From a virus, in IMG/VR virus record IMGVR_UViG_3300030328_001397, positions 1 through 45,461 of that record: a stretch of 45,461 nucleotides of DNA; one strand, 5' to 3'. The notes beneath the pieces were generated by a model. It ran no database searches. It saw only the letters and a program-made list of their open reading frames with translations, and had not been told where the DNA came from. This document shows, in pieces, positions 14,743-23,583 of the stretch. The stretch's first letter is position 1, and each line of letters begins with the position of its first letter. A program made the translations under genes and the position numbers.

Positions 14743-16004
14743 TAACTCATTCCTCTATATAAACCTAGACCTGTCAAACCTGCACCTACGGCTTGTTGAA
14801 ATAATCCAGGTTGTTGTTGAAACGTACTTATTCTTTGTTGAGGTTGTACTGGTACACCTCTTAATATATTACTAAATAATCCAAGTTGACTTTGTGCATA
14901 GTCTCTTTGTCTTTGGAAATCTTCATAACCAAGATCAAGACTGGCTTGTTGCAATGCTCTTTGTTGTGAACCTATTCCTTGTAACGCAGATATTCTAGCT
15001 AAAGCATCTCTGCTAATAGTTTCACCTGTACCCATTAATCCTTGTGCAGCAGCTAAGTTGTAACGATTAGATAAATCATATGCACTTTGAGCAAACTTTT
15101 CTTGTTGTTGTCTTGCAGCATCTTCAAGTTGTTGAGCAGTTAAACCAAATTTAGCTGCTGCTTGTCTAGATGCTTCTGTTTGTTGATCAGCAGTCAATCC
15201 TAATTTAGCAGCTTGTTGTTTAGCCTGTTCACTAGCCATGTATGCAGCTTGCATTAATTTTTCTTGTGTTTGTTCTGCTGCTTCTCCAGCTTGGAATTGT
15301 TGTAAACCAAATTGAGCTTCACCTAAACCAGCAGCTCTTTCTGCCGCTAGTTGCCTTTGTGCAGCTTCATAAGCACGTTGACCACCAGTTATCTGTATAT
15401 CATCTAGTCTTTGACCCAAATTACGTTCACGTTCAGATTGTTGTATTGCTTCTCTATAACCACCTAAACCACCTTGTAATGTTGCTGCATCAGATATACC
15501 TTTGCCAGCTATATTAGATGTTCTAATAGCTTCTCTTTTAGCTATATCGGTTACACCCTGTTGATAAGGTGACATAAACCTTTGCAAGTTATCTTCAAAA
15601 CCTAAAGTTCTGTATGGAGAACCAACATCTCCAGCAATATATTCTGATTGTCTTACATTAGGCAAATAACTACTTGTTATTTGTCTTCCTTGATAGTTAG
15701 GATTAAAAGCACCAGCAGTATATTGTGGTGTTATAGCACTAGTTGCACCATAACGAGCAGTAGCATCTGTAAATTGTTGAGGTGTGCCAGAAGTTGCAAA
15801 ACCTCTAGTCATTGCCTGACTAGTTAATTCATCAGGTGAAAAATAAGCTAGTCTTTGACCGCCATATGGTGTGTATCCTTGTAAGCTATCAGCTTCACCA
15901 CGTTGAAGTAACCGCTTAAAATACGGCTCTACATATTCAGGTAAATCTGTACTATAGACAGTTTGTTCTGTTGGTTGGCTTCCGCCTCCTCCTCCTCCGC
16001 CCAT
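14742..16004 (-). CDS. Internal virion-type protein (420 aa), Gly7 N-terminus, Gln/Ala-rich helices
   Basis: Begins Met followed by seven Gly, then an ordered part with STDLPEYVEPYFKRLLQRGE and YTPYGGQRLAYFSPDE (about 18-60). Residues about 170-360 are a long Gln/Ala/Arg/Glu-rich helical stretch with repeated ERAAGLGEAQFGLQQFQAG and KLGLTADQQ/KFGLTAQQ units. The C-terminus is Gln/Phe-rich and then hydrophobic. I recall similar proteins beside tail and internal-core genes in marine podoviruses. Likely a core or ejection protein; no enzymatic motif seen. Confidence 0.6.
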   Translation of the reverse strand: MGGGGGGGSQPTEQTVYSTDLPEYVEPYFKRLLQRGEADSLQGYTPYGGQRLAYFSPDELTSQAMTRGFATSGTPQQFTDATARYGATSAITPQYTAGAFNPNYQGRQITSSYLPNVRQSEYIAGDVGSPYRTLGFEDNLQRFMSPYQQGVTDIAKREAIRTSNIAGKGISDAATLQGGLGGYREAIQQSERERNLGQRLDDIQITGGQRAYEAAQRQLAAERAAGLGEAQFGLQQFQAGEAAEQTQEKLMQAAYMASEQAKQQAAKLGLTADQQTEASRQAAAKFGLTAQQLEDAARQQQEKFAQSAYDLSNRYNLAAAQGLMGTGETISRDALARISALQGIGSQQRALQQASLDLGYEDFQRQRDYAQSQLGLFSNILRGVPVQPQQRISTFQQQPGLFQQAVGAGLTGLGLYRGMS

Positions 16005-16005
16005 A

Positions 16006-16413
16006 CTATATCTCCTTTATACATTTATAAGTTATTTTGTTATAACCATGAAATTTTCCATGATCTCGTATTTCTTTTTTATTTGTCCAAAACTCTATAC
16101 TTTTACATCCAGAATTTTTAGCAATTTTTTCTATATTTAATTGAAATTTTTCTGCACCAGAATTTTCTTTGTACCAAGCTACCCATAATAATAAATATTT
16201 TTCATTAGAGTAATTTCTTGTCAATATTTGTGTAATTAAAAATCCATCTTTAGGTTTTATATCTTTATCAAGCCATAATGTAGCAGTATTGTTTTTACAA
16301 GCATGATAAATATCTTGTGCAGTTTCTGCTTCATAAGTTTCTTGTTTTATAGAATATATACCATGTTTAATATCTTCCCAATAATCATCAATATTTGCTT
16401 TTATTAAATTCAT
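16006..16413 (-). CDS. GNAT-like protein, second of a tandem pair
   Basis: 135 residues with the layout of a GNAT acyltransferase-like fold: helix-rich start (DDYWEDIKHGIYSI), central strands DGFLITQIL and YLLLWVAWY, and IEKIAKNSGCKSIEFWTNKK, like the A..GC..IE segment of T7 gp13-type internal virion proteins. The acetyl-CoA loop (Q/R-x-x-G-x-G/A) is not evident, so catalysis is doubtful. Its start overlaps the stop of a similar gene (TAATG). The pair lies among internal-virion genes, so an internal core role is likelier than metabolism. Confidence 0.55.
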   Translation of the reverse strand: MNLIKANIDDYWEDIKHGIYSIKQETYEAETAQDIYHACKNNTATLWLDKDIKPKDGFLITQILTRNYSNEKYLLLWVAWYKENSGAEKFQLNIEKIAKNSGCKSIEFWTNKKEIRDHGKFHGYNKITYKCIKEI

Positions 16414-16877
16414 TATTGATTAAATTGCATTTCAAAAAGTAAATTATTTTTCTTCCATTTTGTATCTTTATCTGTAAGCCAATTGCTCATACCTTCTCTA
16501 CCTACAGCTTCAATGCCATCGCAATCATTAGTTTTAGCCCAATCTAATAAAACTGGTTTACCTATTTCTATCCAATCTTCCATGTTTTTACCTGACAATT
16601 GCAATATATTTAACATTTTCAAACCTGTTGGATAAATAACAAAGTTAGTTACTACACATCCTTTTACTAAATCATCTTCTACATTGTAAATAACCCATAA
16701 ATGTGCATGACTATCTATTAATTGTTTATAAATAGTATCGATAGTATGTCTACCATTTGATCTTTTGCAGGAACGCTCTAAAAACTTTTTTACATATTTC
16801 CAAATTAAATATACATCTGTAGGTAATACAGCAGATACCTCTATATTACTTTTTATATTTAAAGCTGGCTCATTCAT
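16413..16877 (-). CDS. GNAT-like protein, first of a tandem pair (T7 gp13-like)
   Basis: 154 residues. The order DLVKGCVVTNFVIYPTGLKM, LNILQLSGKNMEDWIEIG, LLDWAKTNDCDGIEAVGREG follows the pattern of GNAT-fold proteins in podovirus virion operons (I..L.G..m..W...L..wA...C..iE..GR.G). Compared with its neighbour it keeps the GREGM segment. ATGA overlap with the next gene upstream. A lone acyltransferase acting on host protein is the alternative. Confidence 0.6.
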   Translation of the reverse strand: MNEPALNIKSNIEVSAVLPTDVYLIWKYVKKFLERSCKRSNGRHTIDTIYKQLIDSHAHLWVIYNVEDDLVKGCVVTNFVIYPTGLKMLNILQLSGKNMEDWIEIGKPVLLDWAKTNDCDGIEAVGREGMSNWLTDKDTKWKKNNLLFEMQFNQ

Positions 16878-19456
16878 GCAGGTAATAGTCCTCCAGCATT
16901 AGCTAGTTTAGGTGCTTGTTGAGTAGTACCTGTTTTTTCTTTACGAACTCTATCCATCATGTCATAAAGTTCTTTAGAACCAGCATCTGAACTGCCATCT
17001 CCTAACATTGATACTACATCAGCAGGAACAATGAACTCATCTTGAGATACCGCTATACGTTCTTTATTGCCTATCATACCTCTAAGGTCGTCATCCATTC
17101 CACCTTCACCATCGCCTCTAATCAATCCTTCTGTTTGAGCATTAGGTACTATAGATTGCAATACTGCTTCTCTTAATTTCATAAAAGCATCACTTCCATA
17201 TTTTGTTATAAAATCATTAAGTGCTTGTTCATTATCTGTTTCACCAAGAATAAACATAGTTACCTCTTTAGTGAGAGGATCATTTTGCATATCAGTCATA
17301 CCACCAGATTGCATATAACCCATTTCATTTCTTACATCTTTAGGTAAATTAGGCAAACCTTTATTGTCTTTTGGAATAGGTTTTAATGTATCACCACCTT
17401 CTTTTCTATCTCTTATAGGAGGTTCAAATATTTGTAAATCTTCTTCTGTTAATGGTTCAGGCAAGATTGCAGGTGTATTCAATAAATCAGGGTACATTAT
17501 TGGTCCTTTACCTAACATACCTGAACCAACAGGTTGTGGAGTAACTCCTAATTTTTCTAATTCAGAAGCAGTCATCATGTAGTTAGAGCCTTCAACTGGA
17601 CCTGTAGCATATTCTACTTGTGGTCCAAACATAGCTTGTAAAGCTTCTAAATTATCTTCTCTACTTCCTAAATACTGAGATATATCTATATTATTATCAA
17701 CACCTTTTGGAAGAGGTTCGCCAAGAGTACGAGGTGGTGTAATTCCTAAATCTTGTCCTGTTATAGGCATATAATCACCCATAGCAATTTCTCTTTCAGG
17801 AATATTATATCTATCAAGACTATCTATTATTGATTGCATATCTAAGTCTCCTATATTAGGAATACCTATTCTTGCACCTAATCCAATAGGTCCTTGATTA
17901 AAATCAGGAATTCCAGGATTTACTAATCCTTGGTTTGGTAATTCAGGTCCTTCAAATACAGGTCTAGGTGGCTTACCAAACTTTAATCCTTCTGGTGCTA
18001 CACCTGTATAAGCAGAAAATGGATCAATAGACACTTGTGGAGCTATATAGGCTTGTCTGCCTCCATAACCACCTTTAGAACCCTCATATGTATCTACCAC
18101 TACTGGAGGTCCTCCTGCTTCTAAACCTGATGCAGGGGCTGAAATTGTAGCTGGATTAAAATACATGGTTTCAGGTGCAAAACCTGGCATAAAATTTGGA
18201 TTTACAGCATAAGCTTCTTTTGCTGGAGCATAAATTTGTGGCAACTCTCCTCCTGTTATATTGTCCAAATTTTTTGCTGCTCTATCTACCATATTTCTTA
18301 CATCACCACCCATAAAATATCCAGTAGGTCCACCACTTGATGACATTTGCATTTGTTCTTGATTTTGTATTTCTGATTGCAATGCAGCAGCACCTACATC
18401 ATCACCAGAATCTTTTTTCTTTTTATACTGATTATATAATTCTCCTAACAATGAACCTCTAAAATTATTTTTAGCTGCTATACCAGTTGCACCAAACATT
18501 AATTCAGGATTATCACTTAATAATCCAAGCATTCCATAATCACCACTCAACAAATTATCAACAAAACCACCTTCATCAAATTGTGTAAGTCCACCTTCTG
18601 CTGAATAAAGAATAGGCTCTGGATTATCTAAAAGATTTTGTAATCTACGTCTTCTATATGCTTCTTCACTTTCACCTATCTGTCTTGCAAAAGCTTCTTG
18701 TGATTCCATTATGCCAGTCGCACCCATACCTATACCTGCTGGTATATATGCACTAGGTTGCATTAATCCTGAAGCTAAATTGCTTGCTCCTGAACCTAAA
18801 CTGAATCCTTGTGAACCTTCAACTATTGCACCTGTAGTTGGGTCTATAGTTCCTGGTGCAGTAAATGCTGATTTTAAATTTTGAAACATTGTTGGTTGTA
18901 CTGCACCTTCAACACCAGCAATAGGTGCAATATTATATGGTAAATTTGCTGCTGCACCCTGAGTTGCAGCTTGTTGAGCTGCAGTTTGTGTAAGACTATC
19001 TGTAACAGCTTGTGTTGCTGCATCACCTGTAAGTCCTGCAGCTGCTGATGTAGCTGCTTCACTTGCAGCTTGTGTTGCTTCTGTTGCTCCTTGTGCTACT
19101 GCTCCTGCACCTTGTAACGCAGAACCTATACCATAACCTGTTAAACCAGCTAATAAACCTTTTTTAATATCGCCTGTTGCAGCAGTTTGTGCTAGTCCTG
19201 AACCTATTGCTGATGCTAGTAATGTTTTACCAGCTAATGAAGGTATTAATGTAGGTAAAAAAGCACTACCTGCTAAAGAACCTAAAACGGGAGCAAGAAA
19301 AGGTAAAAAAGCTTCTGGCTGTCCTGTTTCAGGATTTATTGTTATAGGCATAGCTGACGCTAATCCTTTTACCTCTGCTGGATTAACGTGCAAAAGCATA
19401 GAGTCGCCATAACGACCTTGAGCTGCTACATTTTTAGTTTGTTGTTTAATATCCAT
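16874..19456 (-). CDS. Large internal virion/ejection-type protein (860 aa)
   Basis: The N-terminus (KNVAAQGRYGDSMLLHVNPA, then EVKGL.SAMPITINPETGQPEAFLPFLAP) matches, from memory, a protein common in marine phages. Residues about 48-125 are a long Gly/Ala/Leu-rich hydrophobic region able to enter a membrane. Three or more Gly-Gly motif blocks follow (AEGGLTQFDEGG near 290, SSSGGPTGYFMGG near 375, MQSGGMTDM near 715). Residues 480-640 are Pro/Gly-rich, and the end carries SQDEFIVPADVVSMLGDGSS, then DAGSKELYDMMDRVR. An injected channel or core protein is the best guess. Confidence 0.65.
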   Translation of the reverse strand: MDIKQQTKNVAAQGRYGDSMLLHVNPAEVKGLASAMPITINPETGQPEAFLPFLAPVLGSLAGSAFLPTLIPSLAGKTLLASAIGSGLAQTAATGDIKKGLLAGLTGYGIGSALQGAGAVAQGATEATQAASEAATSAAAGLTGDAATQAVTDSLTQTAAQQAATQGAAANLPYNIAPIAGVEGAVQPTMFQNLKSAFTAPGTIDPTTGAIVEGSQGFSLGSGASNLASGLMQPSAYIPAGIGMGATGIMESQEAFARQIGESEEAYRRRRLQNLLDNPEPILYSAEGGLTQFDEGGFVDNLLSGDYGMLGLLSDNPELMFGATGIAAKNNFRGSLLGELYNQYKKKKDSGDDVGAAALQSEIQNQEQMQMSSSGGPTGYFMGGDVRNMVDRAAKNLDNITGGELPQIYAPAKEAYAVNPNFMPGFAPETMYFNPATISAPASGLEAGGPPVVVDTYEGSKGGYGGRQAYIAPQVSIDPFSAYTGVAPEGLKFGKPPRPVFEGPELPNQGLVNPGIPDFNQGPIGLGARIGIPNIGDLDMQSIIDSLDRYNIPEREIAMGDYMPITGQDLGITPPRTLGEPLPKGVDNNIDISQYLGSREDNLEALQAMFGPQVEYATGPVEGSNYMMTASELEKLGVTPQPVGSGMLGKGPIMYPDLLNTPAILPEPLTEEDLQIFEPPIRDRKEGGDTLKPIPKDNKGLPNLPKDVRNEMGYMQSGGMTDMQNDPLTKEVTMFILGETDNEQALNDFITKYGSDAFMKLREAVLQSIVPNAQTEGLIRGDGEGGMDDDLRGMIGNKERIAVSQDEFIVPADVVSMLGDGSSDAGSKELYDMMDRVRKEKTGTTQQAPKLANAGGLLPA

Positions 19457-19794
19457 TATCTTTCCTCTTTAGTTTCGCAACCGAACACATTAAAACTCAT
19501 ATCTACTGCACTTGTATAAACCTTTAATACATCTGTTTGATTAAGTGTTATACCTATAACTATAGCTAACGAATCATTAGCTGCAACTGATTTGTCATAG
19601 TATAAATACTGTTTGTCATCTGCACCTGCACCAGCTACATGAACACTTAACCTAAATGTTATAGCTGATCCTGTTCTATTAGCTGCCACAATCGAACTAA
19701 TTGTGGTCTGTGTCATATCTGGCACAGTATATAAAACTGTTGTAGTGGTAGCTGCTGGGTCTAATTGACCTAATACTTTTAAATCATCAGCCAT
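19456..19794 (-). CDS. Small beta-rich structural protein (112 aa)
   Basis: Ala/Thr-rich, all-beta look: DPAATTTTVLYTVPDMTQTT then SITFRLSV-type strands and AANDSLAIVIGITLNQTD. This resembles a small beta-sandwich found among phage head or tail accessory proteins. Its start overlaps the end of the next gene upstream by 8 bases. Exact role unknown. Confidence 0.55.
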   Translation of the reverse strand: MADDLKVLGQLDPAATTTTVLYTVPDMTQTTISSIVAANRTGSAITFRLSVHVAGAGADDKQYLYYDKSVAANDSLAIVIGITLNQTDVLKVYTSAVDMSFNVFGCETKEER

Positions 19795-19990
19795 GCTTTA
19801 GCCCCATTAATAAAAATTGATGTCGTTTAGAAGCTTTGCTAGTTATTGTAGACTGCATTCTTTGTATATTTGTTATCCTAACATTTATATCTTCTATAGC
19901 TTGTTCTAAAATTCTACGAGTTTGTGCTTCGTCATTAGAATTATATTCTAAATTAGCTACTGGTAATGCTATCGTTCTGATATCAGCCAT
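19787..19990 (-). CDS. Small helical protein (67 aa), likely structural
   Basis: Starts MADIRTIALPVANLEYNSND and then forms one helix (about 22-50) with regular hydrophobic spacing (ILEQAIEDINVRITNIQRM). It overlaps the stop of the tail protein gene upstream. Such short strand-plus-helix proteins occur near tail fibre or needle genes; the role is not known. Confidence 0.5.
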   Translation of the reverse strand: MADIRTIALPVANLEYNSNDEAQTRRILEQAIEDINVRITNIQRMQSTITSKASKRHQFLLMGLKHG

Positions 19991-21858
19991 TATCTTTTAC
20001 CATCTGGTCTAATTTCTAATCTTAAATCACCTAATCTCCACCCATAATCACTAGATGAATTAGATATACGCAATGCTGCTTGTCTACTTCTAGCCCTAGT
20101 ATTTGCAAATGTAGAAGATGGTGTTACATCTATAGTTTGTAAAGTAGATAAATCTTGTAAAGGGTAGTCTCTACCTTTAATAGTAAAAGTTACAGTATCA
20201 CTTGTTGATTGTTGATCTCTAAATTCTATATCAGGTATTAATTTAGATATAAATGTATATTTTTCTCCATCAGGAGTTAAATCAAAATCACTTGATTCTA
20301 TGTAAGCAGTAAAAGCATCATTATCATCTCCATGTCCTATTTCATGGCTATAAATATAATTTGTATTTACTGTACTGCTATTTTTACTAGCTGCTATTGG
20401 GTTTTCATATATAGATGCTTCGTTCCATGCTGTTCTAACAAAGTTGTCTGATGTTGTTCCAATTGACCAAGTATTTTCTAAATAATTAAACAATACATAT
20501 TTATCTATTTCTGTATTTGTGCCTGATGGATAAAACCACATAACTTCATTTACACTAGAATTTGTAGCTGCAAAAACTTTATAAGCTTGATCTTGATTTA
20601 AGTCTGATAATACATAATCTAGTACAGTACATGGCAATCTTTGTGATGTTCCTGAATAAACATGAAAACCATCACGATCCATAAAATATACTCTTCCATT
20701 TGCATTTGTTGCAGCGTTTGGTGATATTAAACTCACTCCTTCTGCAACTTCTGTAAAACTAAAAACAAAAGGTTCACCAACAAAACGCATTGATACAATA
20801 CCTGCATCTGTCCATATAAGTATTTCTTGTCGTGTTCTTAAAGCAGCTACAATTGTAGAACCTTGAGATAATTGCACACCACCAGCTTGATTAGTTGCAG
20901 TAGGTGTCCAGTCAACTGCACTTTCTCTATCAGAAAACCTAACTAACAAAGGATCAATTGCAGAACTACCAATGGGATTAGCACCAAAAGCTATAACGTG
21001 CTTATCTACATCTGATGTCATAACTTGTAAACAGGCTGTTGGTACATCACTAGCACCTGATTCTGAAGATACAGCTACTGCTCTTGTAGTAAGCCCATCT
21101 GATTTATCCCAAAAATATAAAGCTCCAGCTCTTGGTGCAGCAATAGTATCATCACCAAAATTATCTATTGACCATAATCTAATTTGATTAGTTAAAGATA
21201 AATCACTAGCAGAACCCCATGTTCCTGCTCCCCAAGTATTTATACCCCAACCTGTACCTCTTACATAAACATCTAACCCTGAATTAATTTGGTACGCACC
21301 ATCTACTCCAGAACCACCATTACCACTATCACTACTATTAGCTGTTACTGTTGCACCAGCAGTATCTTTAGCAGTTATTTCATATGTATTTGTATCTATA
21401 ACTTTATCTATTTGATATTCTTGATTAAGAACATCTGCTGTAATTAATCCACCTAAAGAAACTGCACCAGAAATGGTTACAAAATCTCCTGTTACTGCTC
21501 CATGACTAGAATCTGTTGCAGTTATTGTTGAAGAGCCATTAGTTGCAGCAAATGTAATACCATTAGTGGTAGTTGCTCTGATAGGTGTTATATCATAATA
21601 AACATCACCACTAAGGTTATATAGCTTTTGATGAGTGCCTAATATTACATAACTATCACCACTTGTTGCTCTATATGGAAATAATTTTCTACAAGTTCCT
21701 ATAAAAGAATCATTTGTAAATTTTGACCAACCACCTATTCTTTCAGGTTTACCTTTACGAAATCTAACTTTGTCTGCATCAAACCACCCACCCTCATTGG
21801 AGTAGTTAGTTCCTTCTTTATTTATTCCAGGTTTGAAAACATATTTAGCTAAAGGCAT
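19990..21858 (-). CDS. Tail nozzle/stabilisation-type protein (622 aa)
   Basis: The N-terminus, PLAKYVFKPGINKEGTNYSN then EGGWFDADKVRFRKGKPERI, is like that of P22 gp10-type tail proteins, and the rest is beta-rich with W and G turns (GTGWGINTWGAGTWGSA near 210) fitting a beta-propeller-like body. It would close the tail after DNA packaging. The frame extends 10 codons upstream, but ATG 21858 is chosen: GAGGT lies 6-7 bases before it, and it starts one base after the lysozyme stop. Confidence 0.7.
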   Translation of the reverse strand: MPLAKYVFKPGINKEGTNYSNEGGWFDADKVRFRKGKPERIGGWSKFTNDSFIGTCRKLFPYRATSGDSYVILGTHQKLYNLSGDVYYDITPIRATTTNGITFAATNGSSTITATDSSHGAVTGDFVTISGAVSLGGLITADVLNQEYQIDKVIDTNTYEITAKDTAGATVTANSSDSGNGGSGVDGAYQINSGLDVYVRGTGWGINTWGAGTWGSASDLSLTNQIRLWSIDNFGDDTIAAPRAGALYFWDKSDGLTTRAVAVSSESGASDVPTACLQVMTSDVDKHVIAFGANPIGSSAIDPLLVRFSDRESAVDWTPTATNQAGGVQLSQGSTIVAALRTRQEILIWTDAGIVSMRFVGEPFVFSFTEVAEGVSLISPNAATNANGRVYFMDRDGFHVYSGTSQRLPCTVLDYVLSDLNQDQAYKVFAATNSSVNEVMWFYPSGTNTEIDKYVLFNYLENTWSIGTTSDNFVRTAWNEASIYENPIAASKNSSTVNTNYIYSHEIGHGDDNDAFTAYIESSDFDLTPDGEKYTFISKLIPDIEFRDQQSTSDTVTFTIKGRDYPLQDLSTLQTIDVTPSSTFANTRARSRQAALRISNSSSDYGWRLGDLRLEIRPDGKR

Positions 21859-21859
21859 A

Positions 21860-22306
21860 TTAGACCTCAATCCATTCTTTACCTTCAAAAAGAAGTGCTT
21901 CTGCTTCTCTTCGTCTTATTAATCCTTGCAATGTCTGACCTCCTGCCTTATTCCATCTTTTAATTTGTGCAGGTACTGTATGATAATCACCTGCATTTAA
22001 AAGCTTTAACAAAGTAGATTCTCTTAAATTCGTTGGTCCTAGGTTATAAACCCAACAAACTAAAGCATCAAACTGACATTGATTTAAAGGTACTGTAACT
22101 AAATCATTAATATAACCTTCATACTCAGGCAATTCTTCTTGTAATAAATGTTCAGCTTCATCACGATTAATACTATCGCCTTCTTTTACATTCTTAATTG
22201 TGCCGTATCCAATTGTCCAAACACCTACACTATCTTGATATGCTTCTAGTTCGCAACCTTCAAATTTTTTAATTAACTCAATACCTTCTTGTGATATAAA
22301 ATTCAT
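21860..22306 (-). CDS. GH24 endolysin (T4/P22-type lysozyme)
   Basis: Cleaves peptidoglycan at lysis. The catalytic triad spacing E-x8-D-x5-T is intact: Glu16 in KKFEGCELEAYQD, Asp25, Thr31 in VWTIGYGT. The FDALVCWVYNLGP and LIRRREAEALLFEG blocks are also typical. At 148 residues it is full length. No signal peptide or signal-anchor is present, so it depends on a holin to cross the inner membrane. It overlaps the o-spanin gene by 4 bases, completing a lysis cassette. Confidence 0.93.
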   Translation of the reverse strand: MNFISQEGIELIKKFEGCELEAYQDSVGVWTIGYGTIKNVKEGDSINRDEAEHLLQEELPEYEGYINDLVTVPLNQCQFDALVCWVYNLGPTNLRESTLLKLLNAGDYHTVPAQIKRWNKAGGQTLQGLIRRREAEALLFEGKEWIEV

Positions 22307-22698
22307 TTTGTTTCCCCTTTATCTGATTTTGGTGTTGTTACAGTTTTATAATAAACTACAACTTCTTTTAACTCCGTTATATATCGTTTAAGTTCTTGCA
22401 TATTATATGCCATCACCTCATAGTCAGGAATTGTCATAGCTAGAAAAACCAACTCTCCCTCCTGTTTTTCTATTTTAGCTAACTGCTGATCTACATTTTC
22501 AGGTGTAATAGTAATCCACATAGGTTCACGCAAATCTATTTCCCTAGGCATAACAGGATGTGCTATTTGTCGTTCTATGGGTTTAGCTGATACTTGTATT
22601 TGTTTAGTTGGAATAAGACTGCAACTGCATATCGTCATCAAGACTATCAACTGTAGCACTAATCTTCTCGATGTCTTCCATAATGTGTTTAGTTCCAT
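22303..22698 (-). CDS. Outer-membrane spanin-type lipoprotein (o-spanin)
   Basis: Basic N-terminus (TLWKTSRRL), a hydrophobic core, then ICSC with Cys26 as the likely lipidated residue, making it an outer-membrane lipoprotein. The middle (REIDLREPMWITITPENVDQ, QEGELVFLAMTIPDYEVMA, LKRYITELKEVVVYY) matches the pattern I recall for Rz1-like proteins of marine and T4-like phages. The first 95 bases lie inside the i-spanin gene in another frame, the classic Rz/Rz1 overlap. It would join the i-spanin to fuse membranes in the last step of lysis. Confidence 0.75.
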   Translation of the reverse strand: MELNTLWKTSRRLVLQLIVLMTICSCSLIPTKQIQVSAKPIERQIAHPVMPREIDLREPMWITITPENVDQQLAKIEKQEGELVFLAMTIPDYEVMAYNMQELKRYITELKEVVVYYKTVTTPKSDKGETK

Positions 22699-22999
22699 TA
22701 TTTATTTTCCTTTGCATTTCTTCAGGGTCTGCAAGTATTTTAGCTGCTAACTCGTAGTTTTGTATAAACTCTGTATATCTATTTAACTCTCTTTGTGCAG
22801 CCTGACTTTTTAAATTAAGCTCATTTAACTGTGTTGTTTGTAATAGAAAGTCTTCTTGCAAACTTTCTATAGCTTCTTCTTGTGTAGCTATAGCACCTTC
22901 TAATGCCATGTTATTAGCTGTAAGTATTTGATTTTGGTTATATAAATAATAAATTAAAAATCCTAATACTATTATTATTCCTGCTAATGCTTGATTCAT
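22604..22999 (-). CDS. Inner-membrane spanin (i-spanin, Rz-like)
   Basis: One N-terminal helix (residues about 4-20, GIIIVLGFLIYYLY) followed by a long periplasmic coiled coil (NNMALEGAIATQEEAIESLQ through about residue 90) rich in Gln, Glu, Leu and Asn: the Rz architecture. The o-spanin gene starts within its last 95 bases. No cysteine is needed or seen. Confidence 0.8.
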   Translation of the reverse strand: MNQALAGIIIVLGFLIYYLYNQNQILTANNMALEGAIATQEEAIESLQEDFLLQTTQLNELNLKSQAAQRELNRYTEFIQNYELAAKILADPEEMQRKINNGTKHIMEDIEKISATVDSLDDDMQLQSYSN

Positions 23000-23229
23000 T
23001 ACATATCCTCAATAATATAATTAAGACCAGAAGCACTTCTATATTCAATCAAATTATTATTTTCATCTTTAAACTTTAAATGCTTTTCTTTTTTAGTAAT
23101 AATTTTTTTTGATATATAAGATTTATCATCAGCATCCCCATATTCTCTATTAAAAGATACTGTTATTTTGTATCTAGTTCTAAATAAATCTATTATCCAA
23201 TTTAAAGCTAGCTTTAATTTTATTTCCAT
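22999..23229 (-). CDS. Conserved hypothetical protein (76 aa)
   Basis: Basic alpha/beta protein ending in HLKFKDENNNLIEYRSASGL then NYIIEDM, a segment I recall as conserved in marine phages. The N-terminus MEIKLKLALNWIIDLF is an amphipathic helix. It overlaps the i-spanin start (3 bases) and sits within the lysis cassette, so a role in lysis timing is possible but unproven. Confidence 0.55.
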   Translation of the reverse strand: MEIKLKLALNWIIDLFRTRYKITVSFNREYGDADDKSYISKKIITKKEKHLKFKDENNNLIEYRSASGLNYIIEDM

Positions 23230-23574
23230 TTAGTTAGCTAAAGGGTTTTTACTGTCTTCTAATTTATCTATTTCAATCCAAAGTCTTTCAACATCACTAG
23301 TTAATGAAGCTATAGAAGCTTGCATTTTAGTATCATCAGGTATATCGAGACTATCTATTGATTTATTTATATATTCTACTGATGTTTCAATAGCTGCAAA
23401 TCGTTCTTCAATAACTTTTTGTGCATCTTCTGTATCTTCAACACCTCCAATTTTAGCTTCAAGATTTTCTAACCTATTAACATAAGTAGCCCCTGTATAA
23501 CCAAAACCAGCCAAAGTTCCTACTATTGACACTAAAGCTATTAATTGAGTTGTTTTATTTTCAAACCAATCCAT
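23230..23574 (-). CDS. Single-pass membrane protein with coiled coil (114 aa)
   Basis: One hydrophobic helix (about 8-31, TQLIALVSIVGTLAGFGYTG) followed by an acidic coiled coil to the C-terminus. The shape is like a second i-spanin or an antiholin. It ends one base before the next gene starts. Which lysis role it has, if any, cannot be read from sequence. Confidence 0.6.
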   Translation of the reverse strand: MDWFENKTTQLIALVSIVGTLAGFGYTGATYVNRLENLEAKIGGVEDTEDAQKVIEERFAAIETSVEYINKSIDSLDIPDDTKMQASIASLTSDVERLWIEIDKLEDSKNPLAN

Positions 23575-23583
23575 ATAATTCTC

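Noticed and set aside
15242-15517. Leu/His/Gln-rich + strand frame
   Set aside because: Antisense to a Gln/Ala-rich helical gene; no ribosome site or neighbours on that strand.
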